From Opitutia bacterium UBA7374 (lineage in GTDB: Bacteria > Verrucomicrobiota > Verrucomicrobiia > Opitutales > Coraliomargaritaceae): a stretch of 34,442 bases of DNA. Of the stretch, positions 24,215 through 32,867 are shown piece by piece (positions within the stretch are counted from its first letter, which is position 1; each line of letters begins with the position of its first letter). The stretch is from NCBI GenBank assembly GCA_002469895.1, contig DKOA01000026.1, forward strand, positions 1-34,442. The letters run 5' to 3'. The translations under genes were made by a program, and so were the position numbers. The notes under the pieces are model-generated. The model made no database searches. It was not told where the DNA came from and saw nothing but the letters and a program-made list of their open reading frames with translations.

Positions 24215-24988
24215 ATGAGTGAAGCATTCATCGAGGTTCGTGATTTAAAGAAGCATTTTGGGGTAAACAAGGTGCTGGACGGGATCGATTTGGATCTGTC
24301 CCGTGGACTGGTCACGACGATTGTCGGTAAGAGCGGCATGGGGAAGTCTGTTTTCCTGAAGTGTCTTGCCGGTATTGTCGAAGCGGATGGCGGAGAGATC
24401 CGATATGCAGGCAAGCCATTTACGCTGAGCGGTTCCTTACCGAATAATCGTCTGCGGTTTAGCTATATGTTTCAGAATAACGCGCTATTCGATTCATTGA
24501 ATGCTTTTGAGAATGTGGCGTTGCCCTTATTGGAATCTGGCGAACATTCTTCCGGCGAAGTGCGTGACAAGGTGGAGGATCTACTTGGGCAGTTGGATCT
24601 TGCGGATTCTCTGGAGCGATATCCCGGCGAGCTGTCCGGTGGTATGCAGAAACGGGTGGCCTTTGCGCGCGCGCTCGTAACCGATCCCGAATTGGTCCTG
24701 TTTGACGAGCCAACAACCGGCCTCGACCCGGAGCGCAAGTTTGGTATATTTGACTTAATTGCGGAGTACCGGGAAAAGTATGGTTTCACCGCTTTGCTGG
24801 TGAGCCATGACATCCCAGAGGTTTTCCAGATTAGTGACCGTGTTGCCTGGTTAGATGGCGGACGGATACGCTTTTTTGGCACTGCCGAAGAATTGGAGTC
24901 CGGCAGGCAGCCGGAAGTCATTGAATTTCTGAATAAATCCAGATACAGTCCACATCGAAAAGTTCAAACCTTTGGAGGTAAATCATGA
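24215..24988 (+). CDS. mlaF: Phospholipid-transport ABC ATPase MlaF
   Basis: A 257-aa ATP-binding subunit. Walker A VGKSGMGKS lies at about 37-45, the Q-loop MFQNNALFDSL follows, the signature is LSGGMQKRVAFARAL, Walker B is LVLFDEPTTGLDP, and the switch His is in LLVSHDIPE. A perfect AAGGAG precedes the ATG at 24215. Its last four bases overlap the mlaD start. In E. coli MlaF pairs with the STAS protein MlaB, which is absent from this operon. Confidence 0.96.
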   Translation: MSEAFIEVRDLKKHFGVNKVLDGIDLDLSRGLVTTIVGKSGMGKSVFLKCLAGIVEADGGEIRYAGKPFTLSGSLPNNRLRFSYMFQNNALFDSLNAFENVALPLLESGEHSSGEVRDKVEDLLGQLDLADSLERYPGELSGGMQKRVAFARALVTDPELVLFDEPTTGLDPERKFGIFDLIAEYREKYGFTALLVSHDIPEVFQISDRVAWLDGGRIRFFGTAEELESGRQPEVIEFLNKSRYSPHRKVQTFGGKS

Positions 24989-25443
24989 CACAACGTACCA
25001 CTGAAATTCTCGCCGGCAGCTTTGTCTGCATCGGTTTGGCAGCCGTGTTGTACCTGACGATGCAGATCGGCGGAGCACGTCTTTTGGGCAGTGATGCTTA
25101 CGAATTACACGCACAGTTTAGTAGTGCTGCGGGGGTCAATCCCGGGAGCCGCGTGGAGATTGCCGGAGTACGGGTGGGCACAGTTAAAAAGATCGACTTG
25201 AATGATGATTTTTACGCTCGGGTAACGCTGGAAATAAATGGCGGCATCGAGTTGGACGATGATACGATTGCGTCGGTCAAGACCTCCGGTCTGATTGGTG
25301 ATCGCTACATCAATCTGATGCCCGGTGGCTCGGGGCTTCCATTGGCTCCGGACGACCTGATATTGGATACTGAATCACCGTTGGACATTGAAGGGCTTAT
25401 TAGTCGGTTTGCCATGGGCGGTCTTGACGACCGAGAAAATTAG
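24985..25443 (+). CDS. mlaD: MCE-domain substrate-binding protein MlaD
   Basis: A 152-aa inner-membrane-anchored protein. One N-terminal transmembrane helix (about 8-26) is followed by an MCE domain (about 35-120) with FSSAAGVNPGSRVEIAGVRVG and SVKTSGLIGDRYINLMPGG. It assembles as a hexameric ring on MlaEF and shuttles phospholipid to MlaC. The ATG overlaps the mlaF stop (ATGA). GGAGG lies within the end of mlaF as its ribosome binding site. Confidence 0.95.
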   Translation: MTQRTTEILAGSFVCIGLAAVLYLTMQIGGARLLGSDAYELHAQFSSAAGVNPGSRVEIAGVRVGTVKKIDLNDDFYARVTLEINGGIELDDDTIASVKTSGLIGDRYINLMPGGSGLPLAPDDLILDTESPLDIEGLISRFAMGGLDDREN

Positions 25444-25462
25444 AGCTACTAGAATATAGTAT

Positions 25463-26080
25463 ATGAAAGTAACCTCACTATTGTTTGCCAGCGTCGCTCT
25501 ATTACTTCCATGTTTTCTGTGGGCGGAGGCAGATCCTGCGATCAAATTACAGAATACGATCGATGCAGCCTTGGATGTTTTCTACGAGCCGGATGCAGCG
25601 AACAAATCCGGTGATGCGAAACGTCAACAGATTGCATCATTGATTTCAGAAAGTTACGATCTGAGCATTATCATGCGTCGTGCCATGGGGCGCAACTGGA
25701 AGAAGCTGACCGAGAAGGAACAAAATGAAATGCACGCTTTATTTGAGCAGCTGGTTATCAAGGTGACCTACGACCGCCTTTCTTCGGGTATCCATAAGCC
25801 GAAGATTCACTATGACACGACGACCTACGAATCGGACAATCGAGTGCGTATCCCGTCTTCGGTAACAGTGGAAGGGAGTACCTACAATGTTGTGTACCGC
25901 ATGGGCCGATTGTCCTCTGGTTGGCAAATTTACGACATCATAGCGGAAGACATCAGTTTTGTTTCGAATTACCGTCAGCAGTTAGACGACCACTTTCGTC
26001 GTAAGGATGGTGCTGCTTTGATTAAAAAACTAAAAGAGAGGCTAAAAAGTGAGGAGAACATCGCTGAAATTACGATTTAG
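25463..26080 (+). CDS. mlaC: Periplasmic phospholipid-binding protein MlaC
   Basis: A 205-aa protein with a signal peptide (about 1-22, ending FLWAEA) and the Tgt2/MlaC domain: NTIDAALDVFY, AMGRNWKKLTEKEQNEMHALFEQL, DNRVRIPSSVTVEGSTYNVVYRMGRLSSGWQIYDII, and FVSNYRQQLDDHF. It ferries phospholipids across the periplasm between the inner-membrane MlaFED and the outer-membrane MlaA. It starts 19 bases after mlaD and overlaps mlaA by 32 bases. Confidence 0.93.
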   Translation: MKVTSLLFASVALLLPCFLWAEADPAIKLQNTIDAALDVFYEPDAANKSGDAKRQQIASLISESYDLSIIMRRAMGRNWKKLTEKEQNEMHALFEQLVIKVTYDRLSSGIHKPKIHYDTTTYESDNRVRIPSSVTVEGSTYNVVYRMGRLSSGWQIYDIIAEDISFVSNYRQQLDDHFRRKDGAALIKKLKERLKSEENIAEITI

Positions 26081-26810
26081 CCTGTGGTTGATTTGTACTT
26101 TTGCTCTGTGCTTGCTGCCTTCGCAGTACGTTAACGGGCAAGATGAAGGGTATCTTTCGGAAGAGGCACTTTTTGAAGAAGATTTGGATGCACCGACACA
26201 GGTGAGTGACCCGTTGGAAGGGCTGAACCGGGTAATTTTTCGTTTTAATGACTACGCCTACCAGTATGTGGCCAGACCGGTTTCGAGTGTTTACCAGCTG
26301 GCTCCTTCATCTGCCCGCCAGGGGGTGAGTCATTTTTTTGATAATCTGCGATTTCCTGTTCGATTGACATCGAACTTGTTGCAGGCCCGGATTTCCGGAG
26401 CTTGGCTGGAGACGCGTCGATTCGCCGTAAACTCCACGGTGGGATTATTCGGGATGCTCGATCCGGCATCCGGGATGGAAGGATTGGAAAAGATCGATAA
26501 TGAGGATGTTGGGCAAGCGCTGGGCAGTTATGGTATTGGTGAAGGCCCCTATTTGGTCCTTCCTTTTATGGGTCCATCCAATGTGAGGGATCTTATTGGC
26601 CTTTTGGGCGATCGCTCGATTTCACCTTGGGTGGAGCCTTTCAGTATCCTCGATTCAGAAGCACGGATGATTTACGGGATGGGAGAGGGTGTATCGCGCC
26701 TGCCTGTTTACTTGGAGTTGTACGATCAAATGAAGGGCTCAGCGATCGATCCGTATAGCTCACTAAAAAGTGCATTTATGCAGTACCGCCGATCTGCGGT
26801 TAAAAAATAG
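26049..26810 (+). CDS. mlaA: Outer-membrane phospholipid-removal protein MlaA (VacJ)
   Basis: A 253-aa protein of the MlaA/VacJ family. It has DPLEGLNRVIFRFNDYAYQY, the segments FDNLRFPVRLTSNLLQA and RFAVNSTVGLFGMLDPAS, and the diagnostic GVGEGPYLVLPFMGPSNVRD-like part (here GIGEGPYLVLPFMG). The start is a GTG at 26049 inside mlaC. E. coli MlaA is a lipoprotein. Here the signal peptide (about 1-30) has cysteines at about 16 and 21 but no canonical lipobox, and signal peptidase I cleavage after VNG is plausible. tatD converges 39 bp downstream. Confidence 0.93.
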   Translation: MRRTSLKLRFSLWLICTFALCLLPSQYVNGQDEGYLSEEALFEEDLDAPTQVSDPLEGLNRVIFRFNDYAYQYVARPVSSVYQLAPSSARQGVSHFFDNLRFPVRLTSNLLQARISGAWLETRRFAVNSTVGLFGMLDPASGMEGLEKIDNEDVGQALGSYGIGEGPYLVLPFMGPSNVRDLIGLLGDRSISPWVEPFSILDSEARMIYGMGEGVSRLPVYLELYDQMKGSAIDPYSSLKSAFMQYRRSAVKK

Positions 26811-26849
26811 TTTGGTTCACGGCTTTGTTGGTTTAGCGGATCGTCTATT

Positions 26850-27641
26850 TTAAGACCCAAAGAATGCACAAAAATTAAGGGCGATTTGTCGGGCCATTTC
26901 ATTGCAGTTGATCCCGCGCGCGCTGGCGATCGCGGCATATGCGGCGGTGATGTTTGCCGGATGGTTGCCTTCTGGATCGGACAAGCGGAAGGGGCGATGC
27001 TCTGCAGGTGGGAGAAAATGAGGGGCATCCGTTTCGATGAAAAGGCGATCGAGAGGAACGTCTTGAAGATTTTGTAGGATGCGTTTGCTGCCCGGTTTAA
27101 ATTGCCCGGCATTGAAGGAAAAATAAGCGCCGAGAGAGAGAAGTTCATTCAGCCGATCGGTCGGACCGTTGTAGGCGTGCAGGTGGAAGCCGCGTTTCGG
27201 GAGTGGGCTGCTGCGGAGCGTCTCTATGAGCGGCTCGACCGCTCGTAAGCAGTGGATGGAAACAGGGAGCTCGCGCAGTGCAGCTTCTTCGAGTTGAAAG
27301 CGAAAGGCTTCCTGCTGGCTTTGTCTATTGTGACCTTTAATCCACTGATCGAGGCCGATTTCACCAACTGCCTTTGCGCCCGCATCGAGCGAGTGCAGAA
27401 ACTGTGTTTTCCAATCGCTCGGCGCCTCTGAGACTTTCCATGGATGTAGCCCGACTGCGGGCAAGACGATGGGCTGGGATTCGGCCAATTGAAGTACATG
27501 TGGCCAATCGTGGGGGCTGGTGCCATTGCAAACGATGCGATGAACCCCCGCTTTGCGTAAAGTCGCACATAGGTTTTTCGCAGAGGGGCGGAGTGTTGAT
27601 GCGGCTAGGTGCAGATGGGCATCGTAGAGCGCAGGTTTCAT
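26850..27641 (-). CDS. TatD family metal-dependent hydrolase / DNase
   Basis: A 263-aa TIM-barrel protein. The metal ligands are visible: YDAHLHL (first His pair), VGEIGLD (Glu), PVSIHC (His), HLHAYNG (His) and IETDAPHFLPP (Asp). GLHPWK and the C-terminal NFCAFFG also fit. TatD proteins are Mg-dependent 3'-5' exonucleases or related hydrolases. I chose the ATG at 27641, close to the first motif; an in-frame ATG at 27659 is also possible. Neither start has a good Shine-Dalgarno sequence. The + strand stays G-rich here although the gene is on the minus strand. Confidence 0.9.
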   Translation of the reverse strand: MKPALYDAHLHLAASTLRPSAKNLCATLRKAGVHRIVCNGTSPHDWPHVLQLAESQPIVLPAVGLHPWKVSEAPSDWKTQFLHSLDAGAKAVGEIGLDQWIKGHNRQSQQEAFRFQLEEAALRELPVSIHCLRAVEPLIETLRSSPLPKRGFHLHAYNGPTDRLNELLSLGAYFSFNAGQFKPGSKRILQNLQDVPLDRLFIETDAPHFLPPAEHRPFRLSDPEGNHPANITAAYAAIASARGINCNEMARQIALNFCAFFGS

Positions 27642-27762
27642 AGAGGAAGCGTAGTTCATTTAGATTCAGGCTGGCAAGTGTGTGTAGCGAGTCTTGACCG
27701 TTCTGGAGATGTTTTTAGCGTGGCGTAGTTTTGTATAGGATTCTCTTTAAAGTACTTCAGCT

Positions 27763-29376
27763 GTGGCGGTAAATGTGGCAAAATTTCTGGCCGAGCAGGC
27801 GGAAGCGCATCCGACGGGTCCGGCGGTGCGGGCACCGGCTGGGCGGAAGCCGGACGGTTCTATTCGCTATATCGAGCGCAGTTTTGGGGAACTGGAAGCG
27901 GAGGCTTCCGCCACGGCCCACTACCTGGTTGCCAATCAGGTGGAGCGTGGCACCCGGGTATTGCTCATGGTGCAACCGGGGCTGGATTTGATACGCATCG
28001 TATTTGCCCTTTTCAAAATCGGGGCGGTTCCCGTGGTGATTGATCCGGGGATGGGCTTGGGTGGATTCCTTCGTTGTGTACGTCACACGGGGCCTGAGGT
28101 TTTAGTCGGCTTGCCTCTGGCGGTTTGGCTGGCTCGTTTGCCGGGTGGTAGTTTTAAGGAGTTGAAGAATAAAGTTTCGGTGGATCGCTCTTTTGATACC
28201 CAGATTGAAAAATTTGCCTCTAGTGGTGCGTATCCTGCGGTGGACTCCGATGCGGATGAATTGGCGGCAATTTTGTTTACCTCTGGCTCAACTGGACCGG
28301 CGAAGGGCGTTTGTTATACGCACGGTATGTTTGCCGCTCAAGTAGAGATGATACGTGAGCAGTACGGCATTACTCCCGGCGAAGTGGATCTGCCGATGCT
28401 GCCGGTCTTTGCCTTGTTTAATCCGGCGATGGGCATGTGTACGGTTGTTCCGGAGATGAATCCGAGCCGCCCGGCTAAGGTCGATCCGGCGAAAATTGTC
28501 GCTGCTATTCAAGAGAACAAGGTAAGCAATAGTTTTGGTTCGCCAGCGCTCTGGACGAGGATTGCCCGGTATTGTCAAGATCGTGGTATACAATTGCCGA
28601 GTATCCGACGAATCTTGATGGCGGGGGCGCCGGCGCCGACCGGTCTACTCAAGCAAATGCAGGCATTGCTGCCGAATGGGCAGATCCATACGCCGTATGG
28701 AGCGACGGAGGCCTTGCCGGTTAGTTCTTTATCGGCAGCTGAGGTGTTGGAAGATACGGCTCATCGGACAGATGCGGGGGAGGGCACTTGTGTCGGGCAT
28801 CCTTTGCCGGGAGTCAAAGTACAGGTGATCGCCCCGGTGGATGGTACGATTCCATGTATCTCAGATGCGGAAGCGCTTCCGGCGGGGCAGATTGGCGAGA
28901 TCCTTGTGCAAGGGCCATCGGTAACGATGCAGTATGATAAATTGCCGGAGGTTGATGCGCTTTCTAAAATTGCCGATGGCGATGGGTATTGGCACCGGAT
29001 GGGGGATCTTGGCTGGCTGGAGGAGAATGGGCGGCTTTGGTTTTGTGGGCGCAAGGCAGAACGTGTCGAAACGCCGAGTGGTCCACTCTATACAGATTGT
29101 TGTGAGGCGGTGTTTAACCAGCATGCGGAAGTGTCCCGTTCTGCTTTGATTGATTTGGGTGGTGGTCGAGCCGGATTGGTGATTGAGCCGGAGAGGATGC
29201 CCTCGGGCAATCGGGAGCGTGAAGTATTGATTGCTTCTTTGCGGAGTCTCGGAAAGACAAACTGCGGGACGGCATCTATTGAACATTTCTTTTTTGAAAA
29301 AGCCTTCCCTGTGGATGTGCGGCACAATGCAAAGATTCATCGTTTGTCGCTTGCCCGAAAGTATCGCATGCCCTAG
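27763..29376 (+). CDS. oleC: Beta-lactone synthetase OleC (AMP-dependent ligase superfamily)
   Basis: A 537-aa adenylate-forming enzyme. The phosphate-binding loop LFTSGSTGPAKGV is at about 171-183, followed by YGATEALP, the Asp of RMGDLGW, the WFCGRKAERVE hinge and a C-terminal Lys region (HNAKIHRL). The details AVPVVIDPGMG, FNPAMGMCTVVPEMNPSRPA and TPYGATEALP are typical of OleC rather than acyl-CoA synthetases. OleC converts 2-alkyl-3-hydroxyalkanoate to a beta-lactone in long-chain olefin synthesis. The start appears to be the GTG at 27763, with no strong Shine-Dalgarno sequence. oleD follows after 12 bases. oleA and oleB are absent. Confidence 0.9.
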   Translation: MAVNVAKFLAEQAEAHPTGPAVRAPAGRKPDGSIRYIERSFGELEAEASATAHYLVANQVERGTRVLLMVQPGLDLIRIVFALFKIGAVPVVIDPGMGLGGFLRCVRHTGPEVLVGLPLAVWLARLPGGSFKELKNKVSVDRSFDTQIEKFASSGAYPAVDSDADELAAILFTSGSTGPAKGVCYTHGMFAAQVEMIREQYGITPGEVDLPMLPVFALFNPAMGMCTVVPEMNPSRPAKVDPAKIVAAIQENKVSNSFGSPALWTRIARYCQDRGIQLPSIRRILMAGAPAPTGLLKQMQALLPNGQIHTPYGATEALPVSSLSAAEVLEDTAHRTDAGEGTCVGHPLPGVKVQVIAPVDGTIPCISDAEALPAGQIGEILVQGPSVTMQYDKLPEVDALSKIADGDGYWHRMGDLGWLEENGRLWFCGRKAERVETPSGPLYTDCCEAVFNQHAEVSRSALIDLGGGRAGLVIEPERMPSGNREREVLIASLRSLGKTNCGTASIEHFFFEKAFPVDVRHNAKIHRLSLARKYRMP

Positions 29377-29388
29377 CGCAGTAGTGAG

Positions 29389-30381
29389 ATGAAGGTATTA
29401 GTAACAGGCGGCGGGGGATTTCTGGGACGTCAAATTGTAGAGCGTTTACTGGCCCGCGGTTTTTTTGTGCGTTCAATTGGGCGCTCGGAGCGCCCGGAAC
29501 TAAGTGCGCTGGGGGTGGAATCGATTGCCTGTGATCTGTTGGATGCGGATGCTGTTCGCACAGCCTGTGGCGGGATGGATGCGGTTTTTCACGTTGCGGC
29601 GAAGGCGGGTGTCTGGGGCAGCTGGCGGAGTTTTTATGAGCCGAATTTTGTCGGCACCCGCAACGTCATTGAAGCCTGTCTATCGGAAGGGGTTTCTCGT
29701 TTGGTGCATACTAGCACTCCCAGTGTGGTTTTTAATCGCATGGCAATACGGGGCGGAGACGAATCTTTGCCTTATGGGAATAGCGGTTTGAGCCATTATT
29801 CGCGGAGTAAAGCTTTGGCAGAGGCAGCTGTTTTAGGGGCTGATTGCGACGCTCTACGAACGGTGGCACTTCGGCCGCATTTGATTTTTGGTCCGGGCGA
29901 TCCGCACCTTTTGCCACGAGTTGTGGATCGGGCAAAGTCTGGTCGATTGCGTATCGTTGGTGACGGGAAGAATCGTGTGGATGTTACCTATGTGGGTGAT
30001 GCGGCCGATGCACATTTGAATGCACTGGATGCACTGGATAATGCGACGGTTTGGGGAAAGGCTTATTTTATTTCACAGGGGGAGCCGGTGTTGCTCTGGC
30101 CTTGGCTGAATTCGATTCTCGATGGGCTGGGGCATCCTCCTTTAGAGCGCAAGGTATCGTTAGGAACAGCTCTCTTTTTGGGGTCGGTTTGTGAAACTCT
30201 GTGGAAGGTAATTGGTCGTCAAGAGGATCCACCCATGACCCGCTTCGTTGCTGAGCAATTAGCCAAGGATCACTATTTTGCAATCAATGCGGCACGAGAG
30301 GATCTTGGTTTTCGTCCGAGCACTCCCATGCCAGTGGCGTTGGAGCGGACTCTGGCTGACTTGCAGAAACGCGGATACTAG
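29389..30381 (+). CDS. oleD: 2-alkyl-3-oxoalkanoate reductase OleD (extended SDR)
   Basis: A 330-aa NAD(P)-dependent reductase. The Rossmann motif TGGGGFLG is at about 6-13. The catalytic pair is Tyr137 and Lys141 in SHYSRSKALAE. HVAAKAGVWG, LRPHLIFGPGDPHLLPR, VDVTYVGDAADAH and YFISQGEPV match the 3-beta-HSD/OleD group. OleD reduces the ketone made by OleA, just before OleC. The ATG at 29389 follows the oleC stop by 12 bases. A convergent RNA methyltransferase gene ends 9 bp downstream. Confidence 0.9.
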   Translation: MKVLVTGGGGFLGRQIVERLLARGFFVRSIGRSERPELSALGVESIACDLLDADAVRTACGGMDAVFHVAAKAGVWGSWRSFYEPNFVGTRNVIEACLSEGVSRLVHTSTPSVVFNRMAIRGGDESLPYGNSGLSHYSRSKALAEAAVLGADCDALRTVALRPHLIFGPGDPHLLPRVVDRAKSGRLRIVGDGKNRVDVTYVGDAADAHLNALDALDNATVWGKAYFISQGEPVLLWPWLNSILDGLGHPPLERKVSLGTALFLGSVCETLWKVIGRQEDPPMTRFVAEQLAKDHYFAINAAREDLGFRPSTPMPVALERTLADLQKRGY

Positions 30382-30390
30382 GCGAGTGGA

Positions 30391-31203
30391 TTACTGGCTT
30401 ATCTCGCGTTGTCGCCGGGCTTCATAGAGGCAGACCGCAGCAGCCACGGAGACGTTGAGTGAATCCGCCTGTCCCTCCATGGGGATTCGGATGTGCTTAT
30501 TGGCGGTTTCCAGCCAGAAATCCGAGAGTCCACTGCTTTCGCTTCCGAAGAAAAGGGCGGTCGGCTGGTTGTATTCGATTTCCCAATGCAAGGTTTTGGT
30601 ATCCGGGGTGGTGCCAACAATTTGGAAGTGGTTGGCTTGCAGCCATTCGGCAAGGCCTTGGCGATCGGAGCAAATAATCGGTAGAGCGAAAAGGAGGCCT
30701 TGTGAGGAGCGGATTGCGTTTGGGTTGTAAAGGTCGAGAATGCAGTCCACCAAAATTACGGCCTGGACTCCGGCACCGTCTGCACTCCGTAGAATGGCGC
30801 CCAGATTCCCCGGCTTTTCGATGCCTTCGAGAACAAGCACAAGCGGAGTATCGGGCAGGTTGAGGGCATGTAGCTCATGGCCCCGCTGTTGGCCTATTGC
30901 GAGAATGCCGTCCGGGCCTTCCCGGTAAGACGCTTTTTCAATGGCCTCTGCAGACAGACGAATGAGTGGCGTATTTCCGTCTCTACGAATATCTTCGATC
31001 GCCTCTTGGTGAGTGGATGAAGGGAATAACTCCGGGCAGTAATAGAGGGATTCAATCGAGTATCCCGCGTCTCGGGCGTGGAGGGATTCGCGGAGTCCTT
31101 CGACGATAAAGCGTTTCTGCCGATCGCGATGTTTGCGTTCGCGCAGTCTGACGAGGTTCTTTACCTGTTCGTTTTGTTTACTCTGAATATAGTATTCTTC
31201 CAT
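30391..31203 (-). CDS. SpoU/TrmH-family RNA 2'-O-methyltransferase
   Basis: A 270-aa SPOUT (trefoil-knot) methyltransferase. An N-terminal substrate-binding domain carries QVKNLVRLRERKHRDRQKRFIVEG (about 13-36). The three SpoU motifs follow: LEGIEKPGNLGAILRSADG (motif 1), ALFFGSESSGLSD (motif 2) and IPMEGQADSLNVSVAAAVCLYE (motif 3). It methylates a ribose in rRNA or tRNA with S-adenosylmethionine; the exact site (RlmB-, TrmH- or TsnR-like) is not clear. I prefer the ATG at 31203 to the longer TTG-started frame at 31227. It is divergent from the next gene, 68 bp away. Confidence 0.92.
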   Translation of the reverse strand: MEEYYIQSKQNEQVKNLVRLRERKHRDRQKRFIVEGLRESLHARDAGYSIESLYYCPELFPSSTHQEAIEDIRRDGNTPLIRLSAEAIEKASYREGPDGILAIGQQRGHELHALNLPDTPLVLVLEGIEKPGNLGAILRSADGAGVQAVILVDCILDLYNPNAIRSSQGLLFALPIICSDRQGLAEWLQANHFQIVGTTPDTKTLHWEIEYNQPTALFFGSESSGLSDFWLETANKHIRIPMEGQADSLNVSVAAAVCLYEARRQREISQ

Positions 31204-31271
31204 GGGGTACAGAATCCAAGGTGACACTTTTCACTTTCCCAATTGCTTATTCCCATACACTAGTGGAAGGC

Positions 31272-32519
31272 ATGGACAAGCAAGTGCCAAAAAATTTCAT
31301 AGCGGAGCCTTACCCGTATCATTACGAACTGGAATTAATCGTAGACAGTTTAACGAATTTGGGTTCGGGCATTTGTCGCGCGACGGATGGATGGGTGGTG
31401 ATGGTTCCTTTCGTTATTCCCGGAGAGCGGGTGCGGGCTCGGATTTATCGAAATCACAGTAATTATTCGGAGGCGGATTTAGTTGAGGTGCTGGATCGAT
31501 CACCGGACCGCGTGGATCCTGCCTGCCGGCTTTTCCAAACCTGTGGCGGTTGTCAGTACCAGCACATCGAATATGGTCGGCAGCTGGAGGAAAAGACAGC
31601 CCGTGTAGTTGAATTAATGGAGAAAGCAGGGCTGGGTGAGCATCGAGTTGAGCCTGCTGTAGGGTCGCCTCAGTTATATCATTATCGCTCCAAGATTACG
31701 CCGCATTATGAGCGTCCGGCTCGGGACGGGAGTCAGCCAATCGGTTTTCTTCAACACGGCCGTCGCCGCACAATCGTCGATGTAGAAAGCTGCCCGATCG
31801 CTACGCAGGCCATTAACGAGGTCTTGCCAGGGGCACGCGCAGAGGCGCGGGAGAGTGGTGGGAAGAAGCGGCGTCAGCGTGGTGGCACGCTTTTGCTGCG
31901 TCACGTTCTGGAGGGTGTGGTTACGGATCCTAAAGCAGTGGTTTCGGAGCGCGTTGGTGGGCTCACCTTTCAGTTTCGAGCGGGTGAATTTTTTCAGAAT
32001 AATCCGTATATTCTGCCGCAGATGGTTGATTATGTCATCGGTGAAGCTAAATCCGAGGGTGTTCAGTACCTCGTCGATGCTTATTGTGGATCGGGTTTGT
32101 TCGCGCTTTCGGCAGCGTCTTCTTTTACCCAAGTGGCTGGGGTCGAGGTCAGTGATCAGGCCGTACTCTGGGCGCAGGCTAACTGCCGGATTAGCCGCAT
32201 TGAGAATGCACGTTTCCTCATCGGGAAGGCGGAGGCTATTTTCAAGGGTCTGTCCTTTTTGCCGGAAGAGACGACGGTAATTATAGATCCTCCAAGAAAG
32301 GGTTGTGATGCGAGTTTTCGCGATCAGTTGATGGGTTATCGGCCGGCTCGGGTGGTTTATGTTTCCTGTAATCCGGCTACGCAGACTCGGGATGTTGAGG
32401 AATTCCTACAGTCAGGGTACCGGATTGAGCGCATTCAACCCTTTGATCTTTTCCCTCACACGCGCCACATTGAAAATGTGATCACGCTGGTTGGGCCTGA
32501 AGAAAATGGCTCTGTTTAA
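31272..32519 (+). CDS. TrmA/RlmCD-family RNA (uracil-5-)methyltransferase
   Basis: A 415-aa class I methyltransferase. An N-terminal TRAM domain (about 15-75) contains VDSLTNLGSGICRATDGWVV and PGERVRARI. A 4Fe-4S site follows: Cys85, Cys91 and Cys94 in CRLFQTCGGC, with Cys174 in VESCP. The SAM-binding VDAYCGSGLFALS is at about 268-280, then IIDPPRKG, the catalytic Cys366 in VYVSCNPAT, and PFDLFPHTRHIENV. Family members make 5-methyluridine in 23S rRNA or tRNA; the target here is unresolved. The ATG at 31272 has GGAAGG five bases upstream. Confidence 0.94.
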   Translation: MDKQVPKNFIAEPYPYHYELELIVDSLTNLGSGICRATDGWVVMVPFVIPGERVRARIYRNHSNYSEADLVEVLDRSPDRVDPACRLFQTCGGCQYQHIEYGRQLEEKTARVVELMEKAGLGEHRVEPAVGSPQLYHYRSKITPHYERPARDGSQPIGFLQHGRRRTIVDVESCPIATQAINEVLPGARAEARESGGKKRRQRGGTLLLRHVLEGVVTDPKAVVSERVGGLTFQFRAGEFFQNNPYILPQMVDYVIGEAKSEGVQYLVDAYCGSGLFALSAASSFTQVAGVEVSDQAVLWAQANCRISRIENARFLIGKAEAIFKGLSFLPEETTVIIDPPRKGCDASFRDQLMGYRPARVVYVSCNPATQTRDVEEFLQSGYRIERIQPFDLFPHTRHIENVITLVGPEENGSV

Positions 32520-32522
32520 TAG

Positions 32523-32551
32523 TTGACGAATAGGCCCGCTGCTTCATTGTC
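32523..32551 (+). promoter_or_regulatory. Possible rpsU promoter
   Basis: TTGACG (32523-32528) directly follows the preceding stop codon; ATTGTC stands 17 bases on as a very weak -10. The -35 type matches those before rpmH and tRNA-Gly. Confidence 0.3.
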
Positions 32552-32587
32552 CTCGCTCTTTTCTACTGTAATCACTATTTATAAGAT

Positions 32588-32788
32588 ATGGCTATCGATG
32601 TTAAAGTACGTAAGGGTGAGCCCGCTGAACGAGCGCTGCGCCGACTGAAGAAGCGCCTCGATCGTGAGGGTGTTATCCGTGATGTGCGCGCAAAGCGCTA
32701 CTTTGAAAAGCCTTCGCAAGCGAAGCGCCGGAAAACAAAGGAGCTCAACTTCAACAATATGCTTCGGGTCCGTTACTCGAACATGTAA
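32588..32788 (+). CDS. rpsU: Ribosomal protein bS21
   Basis: A 66-aa basic small-subunit protein. It has VKVRKGEPAERALRRLKKRLDREG, RYFEKPSQAKRRK and a C-terminus containing LRVRYSN, all as in S21. The ATG at 32588 lacks a clear Shine-Dalgarno sequence. Two hairpin terminators follow. Confidence 0.96.
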   Translation: MAIDVKVRKGEPAERALRRLKKRLDREGVIRDVRAKRYFEKPSQAKRRKTKELNFNNMLRVRYSNM

Positions 32789-32803
32789 GTGAGGGTTCTC
32801 AAC

Positions 32804-32830
32804 AAGGCAGCTTCGGCTGCTTTATTTTTT
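32804..32830 (+). terminator. rpsU terminator 1
   Basis: The arms AAGGCAGC and GCTGCTTT surround a TTCG tetraloop and are followed by a T-rich tail (TTTATTTTTTT). Confidence 0.9.
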
Positions 32831-32837
32831 TAGTGCT

Positions 32838-32863
32838 ATGCCCCGAGTTTCGGGGCATTTTTC
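32838..32863 (+). terminator. rpsU terminator 2 (tandem)
   Basis: A perfect 9-bp stem, ATGCCCCGA (32838-32846) with TCGGGGCAT (32850-32858), has a 3-base loop and five T residues. It lies seven bases after the first terminator. Confidence 0.85.
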
Positions 32864-32867
32864 TAGA

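Noticed and set aside
26811..26849. Bidirectional terminator between mlaA and tatD
   Set aside because: No convincing hairpin with T or A tracts could be drawn in the 39-bp gap.
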